A stretch of DNA of 16,989 bases from JANMDR01 sp043760555 (lineage in GTDB: Bacteria; Pseudomonadota; Gammaproteobacteria; Burkholderiales; Usitatibacteraceae): contig JAYUOW010000081.1 in NCBI GenBank assembly GCA_043760555.1, positions 1 to 16,989 of the forward strand. Direction: 5' to 3'. Numbering within the stretch: the stretch's first letter is position 1; each line of letters opens with the position of its first letter. Of the stretch, positions 8,135 to 14,394 are shown piece by piece. A program made the translations under genes and the position numbers. The notes under the pieces were generated by a model, which saw only the letters and a list, made by a program, of their open reading frames with translations, ran no database searches and was not told the DNA's origin.

Positions 8135-8865
8135 CTACTTTATTTGTCGCATGGCAGGCACCCGGCGCTTCGCGCGCGTGGTTCCCGATTGGTCGCCTAG
8201 ACGTCGAGAACAAGCACTACGCATTTCGCTATACACAAGGTGCGCTAGATGCTGAGATGAAATCGGGTTTTAGCCCGCTGATTTCATTCCCAAAATTTGG
8301 TGAGACTTACGAATCAGGAGATTTGTTTCCACTATTCCAAAACCGTGTGCTTGACCCTAGCCGGAAAGACTTTGAAGAATACATCGGCTGGCTTGGCTTG
8401 AATAAGACAAATTCTGATCCCATCGAAATTTTAGGATTGACGGGCGGCGAGCGTCAAACTGATAGCTTGGAAGTATTTACCAGAATAGTGAAACGCGAAG
8501 ACCAGTCATTTTCATGCCGATTTTTCTTGCATGGATTGAGACACGTGCTTGAAGCGGCTCGCGAAAGCGCCTACCTACTAAAACCGGATGCTGCATTACA
8601 AATTGCTGTTGAGCTCAACAATCCAACCGGCTTGGCGATTCAACTTCAAACCCATGATCACCACATGATTGGCTGGTCTCCGCGATATTTAGTACCCGAT
8701 TTAATTGCCGCCATAAACAGCAACACCAAGGTGTCAGCCAAAGTGGTGCAAGTCAATGAATACGGCGCGCCACTTGCGCGACGTATTTTGATCGAACTTT
8801 CTGGGAATCTACCTGCGGACTACGTGCCAATGTCCAGCCCAGAGTTCAGGGTTTTGTCTGCTTAA
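8131..8865 (+). CDS. HIRAN-domain protein with a HipA N-subdomain-like (HipS-like) start; partner of the kinase
   Basis: A 244-residue protein whose ATG overlaps the kinase stop by 4 nt. Residues 1-120 ('YAFRYTQGAL', 'FPLFQNRVLDPSR', 'DPIEILGLTGGERQTDSLEVF') follow the order of the N-terminal subdomain of HipA, including the 'D-x-hhh-LL-GG' turn. In HipBST systems that part is a separate gene, hipS, which acts as antitoxin. Residues about 130-220 ('FFLHGLRH', 'LKPDAALQIAVELNNP', 'HMIGWSPRYLVPDL', 'APLARRILIEL') look like a HIRAN domain, a fold that binds 3' DNA ends or damaged DNA in eukaryotic SWI2/SNF2 proteins and occurs alone in bacteria. HIRAN is fairly well supported; the HipS-like part is an inference from pattern. 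The protein probably binds or controls the kinase. Confidence 0.7.
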   Translation: MTTLFVAWQAPGASRAWFPIGRLDVENKHYAFRYTQGALDAEMKSGFSPLISFPKFGETYESGDLFPLFQNRVLDPSRKDFEEYIGWLGLNKTNSDPIEILGLTGGERQTDSLEVFTRIVKREDQSFSCRFFLHGLRHVLEAARESAYLLKPDAALQIAVELNNPTGLAIQLQTHDHHMIGWSPRYLVPDLIAAINSNTKVSAKVVQVNEYGAPLARRILIELSGNLPADYVPMSSPEFRVLSA

Positions 8866-8884
8866 AAATAACTAAAACCCGCAG

Positions 8885-10093
8885 CTACTCACGCACCGCT
8901 CCCACCACCCGCTTGAATAATTGGTAAGCCTCGCGACCTATGGCAGGCTTGCCATATTCGCCTGCTGTGATCACCACGACGAGATCAAGCTCTGGCACCA
9001 TAAATAACCGTTGACCACCATTGCCAAAGCCACCGCTCCAATCGCGCTTTGTACCGAGGGCGTCAATCTTGCCGACCCACCATTGGTAGCCGTACTGCCA
9101 GCCCGGTTCATTAAGCATATTGATATGACCGCGCGGCGACGCGGTCAGCCATGCGGCGGGTACAATTTGTTTGCCTTGCCACTTTCCCGGTATTTTATCT
9201 TCGCCTATCACCATACGACCAACGCGTGCCATATCGCGCGGCTGTAAACGCAAACCTGCAAAAGAAAGCGGCCTGCCACGTACGTCGTTCTGCCATTCCC
9301 AATCGATAATGCCTAGCGGCTCAAACAACATCCTGCGCGCGTAGTCGGGTCGCGACATGCCTACGCGTGTAGACAAAATTTGCGCTAGCACAGCCGTGCC
9401 GCCACCATTGTAGTTATAACGCGTGCCTGCAGGTGCTGCCATCGGGCGATCAAATAGATAGCGCGATTGTGATGAACGCCAATAGAGCCCAAATTCGTCA
9501 TTTCGTGCGTTGTACGTATTCGGCTCGTTCCAATCTAGGCCGCTCGACATCGTCAACAGGTGCCCAAGCGTAATGGCTTCACGACCCTGATTTTTAAGAT
9601 GCGCAAGATCGGGAAGCAGGTCGAGCACCGGTGTATTTAGTGGCGGTGTTTTGCCTTCAGTTTCGGCAATTCCCCACAACAAACTCACGACTGATTTACT
9701 GATGGAGCGCACATCGTGTTGAGTGGCGGCGTCAAAGTCTTTTGATGTGGCGAAGAGCGTATAAATCGTCTCGTCTTTCCCACGCTTGTACGACTCTGCC
9801 ACAAGCTTGCCATGGCGTTCGATCACCAAGCTGTGAAAATTCACTTTGCTTGCTGCAAATTCTTTGAGTAGTTCGCATAGACGCTGCTCATCAAATCCTG
9901 CAGCAGGTGCATTGGTTTCAACTACCCAGCCGTCCACGCGCTTTTCCGTTGCAGCACAGGGAAGGTCATTGACGTTGCGAAAAGCATTCCCGAAGCCTTG
10001 AATAGAAAGCCCGATAAGCACCACACAAGCGATCATGACAAACACCAGCTTTCCGATGCGGAAAAATTGTGTTGTAGCGGTTTGCGCGGACAT
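8885..10093 (-). CDS. Serine hydrolase of the beta-lactamase/penicillin-binding fold, membrane-anchored
   Basis: A 402-residue protein with an N-terminal membrane segment (about residues 14-36) that should leave the domain in the periplasm. The SxxK motif is Ser130-Ile-Ser-Lys133 in 'DVRSISKSV'. The second motif is near 'RYNYNGGG' (225-232), and the third region is 'GGFGNGGQ' (354-361), as in class C beta-lactamase-like esterases and peptidases. 'LGHLLTMSSGLDW' and 'LEPLGI'-like 'LFEPLGII' are hallmarks of that group. Substrate is unknown; esterase or peptidase is as likely as beta-lactamase. I chose the ATG at 10093. A longer reading to 10336 runs through a hexanucleotide repeat and the coding sequence of the preceding gene, so I reject it. 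It converges with the HIRAN gene with 19 nt between stops. Confidence 0.85.
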   Translation of the reverse strand: MSAQTATTQFFRIGKLVFVMIACVVLIGLSIQGFGNAFRNVNDLPCAATEKRVDGWVVETNAPAAGFDEQRLCELLKEFAASKVNFHSLVIERHGKLVAESYKRGKDETIYTLFATSKDFDAATQHDVRSISKSVVSLLWGIAETEGKTPPLNTPVLDLLPDLAHLKNQGREAITLGHLLTMSSGLDWNEPNTYNARNDEFGLYWRSSQSRYLFDRPMAAPAGTRYNYNGGGTAVLAQILSTRVGMSRPDYARRMLFEPLGIIDWEWQNDVRGRPLSFAGLRLQPRDMARVGRMVIGEDKIPGKWQGKQIVPAAWLTASPRGHINMLNEPGWQYGYQWWVGKIDALGTKRDWSGGFGNGGQRLFMVPELDLVVVITAGEYGKPAIGREAYQLFKRVVGAVRE

Positions 10094-10114
10094 TGCGGAT
10101 GATGGGCGGGTCAC

Positions 10115-10150
10115 GTTTGAGTTTAAGTTTGAGTTTGGGTTTGGGTTTAA
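10115..10150. repeat. Hexanucleotide tandem repeat (six units)
   Basis: Six consecutive units of GTTTRR (GTTTGA, GTTTAA, GTTTGA, GTTTGG, GTTTGG, GTTTAA) form a 36-nt microsatellite. It sits between the stop of the small membrane protein gene (which falls inside the last unit) and the start of the serine hydrolase. A change in unit number would alter the spacing between the two genes, not a reading frame in the hydrolase. Confidence 0.9.
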
Positions 10151-10542
10151 GCTCTGCCCTGCGTTCTGCGACGGTTGAGTAAAGCGGCGGTCGGCATGAA
10201 GGTGAGCCAAGGCGTGAGATAGAAAACTGAGAGATACCAGTACTTTGCCAAGAACGCATAACCATAACCTAAGTACCAGCCGCAATAGACGCCGTCTAAC
10301 GCCGCTAAAGGCAGCGTGAAATAGACCGACAACCAAAATGCGCGAGACATGCGGGTTTCATCTTGGCCGGAGCGGAGAGCAAACACGGCCGCAAGCGAGA
10401 TGGCTACCGAAAGCAAAATAGTCCCTACCGCCATAGCCACTGTCGAGTATTGTTGGAAGTAGTGCGGCAGGCCGATGAGCCAGAACGCAAACCAAACGCT
10501 AAGGGCTTGAAACAGTAGAAGTATGTGTTTGCGAGGCGTCAT
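10147..10542 (-). CDS. Small membrane protein with about four helices, function unknown
   Basis: I do not recognise this gene. From the ATG at 10542 it gives 131 residues with hydrophobic stretches at about 6-26, 36-56, 68-90 and 100-121, ending in a basic tail (NRRRTQGR), so it is an inner-membrane protein. A longer reading from 10617 would add 25 residues (with RHERHEPHERR) that come from a 9-bp tandem repeat, so I do not use it. Its stop codon lies in the hexanucleotide repeat, 53 nt before the serine hydrolase start on the same strand; the two may share a transcript. The aromatic-rich segment 'YWYLSVFYLTPWLTF' is notable. Nothing shows its role. Confidence 0.65.
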   Translation of the reverse strand: MTPRKHILLLFQALSVWFAFWLIGLPHYFQQYSTVAMAVGTILLSVAISLAAVFALRSGQDETRMSRAFWLSVYFTLPLAALDGVYCGWYLGYGYAFLAKYWYLSVFYLTPWLTFMPTAALLNRRRTQGRA

Positions 10543-10563
10543 ATCAGTGAGTATAGGTGTCCG

Positions 10564-10590
10564 TCGTTCGTGTGGTTCGTGTCGTTCGTG
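10564..10590. repeat. 9-bp tandem repeat (three units plus a partial one)
   Basis: Units CGTTCGTGT, GGTTCGTGT and CGTTCGTGT follow each other directly, then the decayed CGTTTGAAT. The repeat lies just upstream of the small membrane protein gene (ATG at 10542, minus strand), in its likely leader or promoter region. Confidence 0.85.
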
Positions 10591-10670
10591 TCGTTTGAAT
10601 AGGCCGCTAAGCGGCATGCCGATAACAGTGTAAACCGAAATCGCTGGATAACGGCGTTGGATTGACGGGG

Positions 10671-11123
10671 TTAGCTCTCAAGCGCGGCCAATTTGCGTGC
10701 TATAAATTTTGACCAAACCGCATCAGGCTCCCAAATATCGCGCTGAAGTTCGAACGCTTCTGTGACAGCGCGTCCTTGGCGCAGATGCCCGTACAAACCA
10801 AGAAAACTCGACACGCGCTTGTCGGCGGCACAATGCACCAACATGCGCTGGTCTTGGTTTTCGTCCATGGCGGCAACGAATCGCTCGAAATTTTCGTCAG
10901 TTGGTGCGGCGAAGTCAACGGGGATGTGTACATACTTCATCCCCAGCCCCACCACAGTGCCTCGCTCATCTGCAAGTGAATACCTTGCGTCGTCATGCAG
11001 CGCGAGGTTCAAAACGACCGTGTAGCCAGCACGTGCGATATCGGCAAGCTCTTGCTCGTCGGGTTGGCCGGATGCCGCCAACAACGGGGATAATTTTCTG
11101 AAGTTGTAGATGTCGTTAAGCAT
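10671..11123 (-). CDS. DUF442/protein tyrosine phosphatase-like protein
   Basis: A 150-residue cytosolic protein. The opening 'FRKLSPLLAASGQPDEQELADIARAGY' and 'VVLNL' match the start of DUF442 (beta-lactamase hydrolase-like, BLH) proteins, which have the dual-specificity phosphatase fold. The active-site loop reads VHCAADKRVSSF: His97, Cys98, Arg103. Only four residues separate Cys and Arg, while classical tyrosine phosphatases have five (CX5R). I recall related bacterial proteins with the same shorter loop, so this may be a subfamily trait. The general acid could be one of the Asp residues near 70 ('PVDFAAPTDE'). No clear ribosome site precedes the ATG. The downstream minus-strand gene starts 128 nt further on, past the 9-bp repeat. 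Fold is well supported; activity is not. Confidence 0.8.
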   Translation of the reverse strand: MLNDIYNFRKLSPLLAASGQPDEQELADIARAGYTVVLNLALHDDARYSLADERGTVVGLGMKYVHIPVDFAAPTDENFERFVAAMDENQDQRMLVHCAADKRVSSFLGLYGHLRQGRAVTEAFELQRDIWEPDAVWSKFIARKLAALES

Positions 11124-11209
11124 GGGCGGGTATTTGATTCCATTGCTATGAATACTGCTTTTTATCGTGATAGGCTCACGCGTATATTAGTTTTAATGGC
11201 CTATTAATC

Positions 11210-11244
11210 CGGTGAAGATGCCCTAAAATAGGGCGTTTTCAGCA
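11210..11244. repeat. 35-nt imperfect palindrome, copy 3
   Basis: It has the family core GCCCTAAAATAGGGC with flanks TGAAGAT and GTTTTCAG. The outer arm bases no longer pair. It lies in the 260-nt gap between two minus-strand genes, 140 nt beyond the end of the membrane protein gene at 11384 and 87 nt before the phosphatase-like gene. Confidence 0.8.
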
Positions 11245-11383
11245 CATTAAAATGAGGAATTCTCTTGGTTAGCTCACAATAAAAATCTGACGTTGAAAGT
11301 TTTAACCTAGGATTTTCCAAACGCGAAACTCTCAAATTCGATAGTACATTGCGACTTGGTTAGCGCGCCGCTTCAGCAACGGC

Positions 11384-12232
11384 TTAGGCCGCATTTACAT
11401 TCCGGTGCTCGACTTGGCTGGCGATGATGAAATAGCCCAAAATGGGGCCAGCGCCAAAGCCTAGTAATGGTACTGGTGTGACCTGAATTGGGGCAAGAAG
11501 GTACAGCACAGCAAAGTAAATCGCGACGCCCAAAATACCGGGAGAGTTCAATTTGTAAGCTTGCCACCCGAGACTAAAAACGGGAAGCGCTGCCGCGAGC
11601 ACCGCGATGAGCAGTAGCCAAGCTGAAAAACTCGCTGCTAGCAAGAAGACGCCCTCCACATAAGAGACTGGAGCCAACGCGTCTGGAACGGCCCATGAGA
11701 CAGCGGCGGCCACAAGCAATGAAACGATCATCACAAGCCTGCCTAACCGGCCAATACTCGAGCACCAAAGTATAGGAACTGAAGCTGCGGCAAATGCGGT
11801 CAACTGTGCCGCGTCTGGCTGCAAAAGCAATCCCAATGCGACAAAAGCGGTGGCGGCACTGGCGATGCCGGCTGCGGCCTCATGCCGGGAGAGGATTCGA
11901 TACCAAAGCACCAGAAACAGGGGAAGCACGACTGGTGCAATATAGAGTCGGAAGCCGAATAACCCCAGCCATCTCTGTGGGTTGGGCGACACGCCGCTCA
12001 GAAATGGTGTGTACACAAGTGCGGCCAGCCCAAGCAGTAACCACGCCCTGCTTTTTTGCGCGGAACTAGCCGTCGTGTAGCGCACCGAGATGAGCGTCGC
12101 GGCGATGGCTACGATGGCGATAGTGACCTGTTGGATCAAAAGCGAACGTGGCGCTGCGGCAGCGTGCAATAACAACATACCGCCGAAAAGCGCTGGTATT
12201 GCTGCGGTGATAAGGACGTGTGAAACCTTCAT
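11384..12232 (-). CDS. Multi-pass membrane protein, short SEDS (FtsW/RodA)-like
   Basis: A 282-residue, strongly hydrophobic protein with about eight membrane segments. Three places echo SEDS peptidoglycan polymerases in the right order: 'PQRWLGLFGFRLYIAP' (residues 85-100; FtsW/RodA have a similar RW-I-LG loop), 'LLLQPDAAQLTAF' (136-147; compare the QPD-G motif) and 'TPVPLLGFGAGPILGYF' (252-268; compare TG-PLPFISYGG). It is shorter than FtsW or RodA (about 370-400 aa), and I cannot find the loop with their catalytic Asp, so polymerase activity is doubtful. An AGGCGG ribosome site precedes the ATG by 8 nt. It follows the Tat-cupin gene on the same strand with a gap of 72 nt and may be in one operon with it. 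SEDS kinship is an inference from short motifs. Confidence 0.75.
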   Translation of the reverse strand: MKVSHVLITAAIPALFGGMLLLHAAAAPRSLLIQQVTIAIVAIAATLISVRYTTASSAQKSRAWLLLGLAALVYTPFLSGVSPNPQRWLGLFGFRLYIAPVVLPLFLVLWYRILSRHEAAAGIASAATAFVALGLLLQPDAAQLTAFAAASVPILWCSSIGRLGRLVMIVSLLVAAAVSWAVPDALAPVSYVEGVFLLAASFSAWLLLIAVLAAALPVFSLGWQAYKLNSPGILGVAIYFAVLYLLAPIQVTPVPLLGFGAGPILGYFIIASQVEHRNVNAA

Positions 12233-12304
12233 TCGGTATGCCGCCTAAAAAAGTAAGGGGCTGCGTGCTTTTGCCCATTACCTTTTGATTGATAAGGTTA
12301 GGTG

Positions 12305-13054
12305 TCAGTGTAGGGCTGTGTACAGTTCCATCGAGCGTTCAAATGAAATGAGCGGTGCCTTTATTGTTCCGTCGGCAAGTTGCCGCCCACCAAGCGGATC
12401 GACAGGCTGAATCAAATACGGGACTTGGCCAGTATCCAGTCCGTCAATAATGACATCAAGGGTCATTGCGCGAGCGGTTCGAGGTGTGAACCAATGAATG
12501 TTGTCCTTTGCCGTTGTCATCGCCGCCGCGTGGCCCGCCTCGGCCACAAGATCGAGCGTCGGTCGAATAATTAATGCGCCTTCCTCGTCCTGAACCCGAT
12601 CAAAAGTTCTGATGCGAACGCGGCCCTCCATGACCATATGTGCGCTGGCCATGTGCTTATGCGCATGCGGCGTAACGACGCTGCTCGCGCTGAAGTCGAA
12701 TAGCGCCAAGCCGTATCCAAGTTTCATGGGTTTCCCATCCTCATTTAGCATCGTCACAAAGCGCTTCTGCGGATCGTGACCAAAAGGCGTGCCTGCGTCC
12801 TTGATCTTCGCGCGCCTGAGCTCGACTGCAAGTTGCTCGAGATCGATCTCGCTAGCAAGTGAGTTCACCCCGGCGTGCCATTGCAGTTGACTGATTGTGC
12901 CGCTCTTTAGGCCGCGCGCTAGGTCACTTTGGAGCAGCATCCATTTGCGCGCAGATAAGCTGTGGGTTCGTGCTCCCGCAATGCTGAGTTCGGCGACAGC
13001 GGCGAATGCGAAAAATCCTGCGCAGTTGTGCAGGAAGGTGCGGCGGTTGTGCAT
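12305..13054 (-). CDS. Tat-exported cupin-domain protein
   Basis: A 249-residue protein that starts with a twin-arginine signal: NRRTFL at residues 3-8, a hydrophobic stretch to about 25 and AGA near 26-28 as a likely cleavage site, so it should be folded with its cofactor before export to the periplasm. The cupin metal site is visible as His130, His132, His134 and perhaps His139 in 'TPHAHKHMASAHMVMEG', with Gly144 closing motif 1. Motif 2 is near 'DNIHWF' with His187, an arrangement similar to thiol-dioxygenase-like cupins. 'KLGYGLALFDFS' before motif 1 is a typical strand pair. Substrate unknown. The membrane protein gene follows 72 nt downstream. A 267-nt gap lies upstream, shared with a possible divergent small ORF, and must carry its promoter. 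Fold and Tat signal are well supported. Confidence 0.85.
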   Translation of the reverse strand: MHNRRTFLHNCAGFFAFAAVAELSIAGARTHSLSARKWMLLQSDLARGLKSGTISQLQWHAGVNSLASEIDLEQLAVELRRAKIKDAGTPFGHDPQKRFVTMLNEDGKPMKLGYGLALFDFSASSVVTPHAHKHMASAHMVMEGRVRIRTFDRVQDEEGALIIRPTLDLVAEAGHAAAMTTAKDNIHWFTPRTARAMTLDVIIDGLDTGQVPYLIQPVDPLGGRQLADGTIKAPLISFERSMELYTALH

Positions 13055-13321
13055 ATCAGTGTCCTATGAGGCCTAGCAGCCTGTCGGTAGAGCCTTCCGG
13101 GTTGCGCCCGCACATGCTGGTGAAAAGTCTAAAAAATTGCCTGTGGCCAATGAATCTCATTGCTGAATTGCATGTGCAGATTAGTAGCAAATCACAATTT
13201 GCCGCTATGAAATGCGCCTTGCCTTTCCATAACAAAAAGTGGCTGGAAAGTAGTTTAGCACCACCATTCTGGTGCTGCAACCAACAAAAATTTTCGGCCA
13301 TATGCGCGGCTCAAAGCAAAA

Positions 13322-13564
13322 ATGGTGAGCGATTGCCTGGATACCGCAGCTGGTGCGCTTGCATTACCCAAAGCTACGGCTTCAGGACTTACGCCAATTG
13401 AGGCTTTAAGTGCCGAAGCGGATGCACTTAGTGGCTTCATAATGGCGACAATTCAAGGCATGTCTACGCTGGCGCGGGATGGCGCATCCCGAGACAAGCT
13501 TCTGGCCGTGGCCGCTTGTGCAATGCGTGCATGGCCTACCATTGAAGCCATGGAGAAGCCCTAA
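13322..13564 (+). CDS. Short Ala-rich ORF of unknown function, ending inside repeat copy 4
   Basis: I do not recognise this 80-residue reading frame. It is Ala-rich ('AAGALALPKATASGL', 'LAVAACAMRAWPTIEAM') with an amphipathic helical pattern and no membrane segment. Codon use looks like the neighbours, which supports a real gene or its remnant. No ribosome site precedes the ATG at 13322; GTG at 13325 is as likely. The frame is open upstream to 13259 without another start. Its stop codon TAA (13562-13564) is part of the 35-nt palindrome, so the original C-terminus may have been longer or different. It is not a recognisable antitoxin for the PIN-domain remnant that follows in the same frame. 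Confidence 0.45.
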   Translation: MVSDCLDTAAGALALPKATASGLTPIEALSAEADALSGFIMATIQGMSTLARDGASRDKLLAVAACAMRAWPTIEAMEKP

Positions 13565-13582
13565 ATTAGGGCATCTTGCGGC
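13548..13582. repeat. 35-nt imperfect palindrome, copy 4
   Basis: Core GCCCTAAATTAGGGC with the family spacing, flanked by TGGAGAA on the left and ATCTTGCGGC on the right. It overlaps the last 17 nt of the short ORF (13322-13564) and ends 6 nt before the surviving PIN-domain homology. It is the only copy tied to two damaged-looking reading frames. Confidence 0.8.
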
Positions 13583-13588
13583 TTTAAA

Positions 13589-13975
13589 TCAGCACGGTTT
13601 TTTATCGATGACGTCGACGATGCTGAGGCCGTCAAACAACGGCCGGTTGCTATCGCGGTGATGAGCACAAAAATCTACGTGCCCCTAACGGTTATGTTGG
13701 AATTCGAGTGGGTGATGCGGGGTTTTTACGCGCTTCCCCGCAAGGATATTGGGCGGGAGTTCGAAGCGCTTTGCGGTTTAAAAAATGTACGAATTGAAAA
13801 CCGCAGCAGCATGCTTACCGCACTAAATGGCTACCAACGCGGGCTCGACTTTGCTGGCGCTCTACATTTGGCCAGGGCTGAATCATGCACCGCATTTTTG
13901 AGCTTTGATCGGCGACTGAAAAAATCTGTCGCCACCCACAGCATGCACCCACCGATTGAGATTTCGCAATTGTAG
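13589..13975 (+). pseudogene. VapC-type PIN-domain toxin remnant, 5' end lost
   Basis: The frame reads SARFFIDDVDDAEA, then 'IYVPLTVMLEFEWVMRG', 'GLDFAGALHLARAE' and 'FLSFDRRLKK', the order of a VapC-family PIN ribonuclease: second acidic residue in LEFEW, third in GLDFA and fourth in FDRR. The protein should open with a D-T-N-V-L strand that carries the first catalytic Asp. In its place the sequence has a short out-of-pattern stretch (13577-13591, with a TTTAAATC run), and in the same frame a TAA at 13562 inside repeat copy 4. So the start and the first Asp are missing. A shorter protein could start at GTG 13658 (105 aa) but would lack the site. No antitoxin gene is visible upstream. Most likely a dead toxin gene. 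Confidence 0.7.
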
Positions 13976-14394
13976 CGCCTCTATTAACAAGCCTTGACAA
14001 GTCTTTTTGCTTGAAAAGCCTTGTTGAATGGCGTTCTAGCTATTTTTTGCGTGTGATAAGTGGCCTGAAAGTGTATTAAAACTATTGCCTTTAGAGTGAT
14101 CTTTATGCTGTGTGATTAGCAATCGAGGAAGAGTCCGAGTCACTAGAAAAATGGCATCAGCAGTCGTTATTAACGTGAGACTTCCGATTCAAATTTCTTC
14201 CATAGCTGGGTTTTATTTGAATGAAATCTGACGCCATTGCAGGTTGCCTATTTAGCTCGCGCATTCATTGGTTTTCGCGCACTACCGACCAAACGGAGAT
14301 GACCTAAATAGGGTGTTTACAGGGCATCAAACACTGGGGCTTTAGTGAATTCAGGCTGAAAATATGATGATAAAGACTTAGCCCCAGCTTTGCA
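13976..14394. other. 419-nt intergenic region between convergent genes
   Basis: It holds the decayed palindrome copy 5 (14291-14324). A TTGACA at 13994 has no matching -10 box. I see no gene, RNA or other structure in the rest. Confidence 0.6.
14291..14324. repeat. 34-nt decayed palindrome, copy 5
   Basis: It aligns with the other four copies (GGAGATGACCTA, then ATAGGGTGTTTACAGGG) with one base missing at the centre and several arm mismatches. It lies 67 nt past the stop of the minus-strand gene at 14395, where a terminator would be. Confidence 0.6.

Noticed and set aside
10094..10336. N-terminal extension of the serine hydrolase (81 codons)
   Set aside because: It would be coded by the antiparallel-frame part of the small membrane gene and by the hexanucleotide repeat (Asn-Pro/Asn-Ser run); the membrane segment after the ATG at 10093 gives a normal start.
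10115..10590. Tandem repeats as a CRISPR array
   Set aside because: Units are 6 and 9 bp with no spacers, and no cas genes are present.
13006..13401. 131-codon plus-strand open frame across the cupin start and the intergenic gap
   Set aside because: It overlaps the Tat signal of the cupin on the other strand and the short ORF at 13322 in another frame; its sequence has no recognisable motif and odd composition (many Cys, Trp).
3078..13582. The 35-nt palindromes as integron attC sites
   Set aside because: They lack the RYYYAAC and GTTRRRY ends, are too short, and there is no integrase or cassette-like array.
13994..14030. Promoter starting with TTGACA
   Set aside because: No -10 box lies 16-18 nt downstream, and no plus-strand gene follows before the convergent gene.
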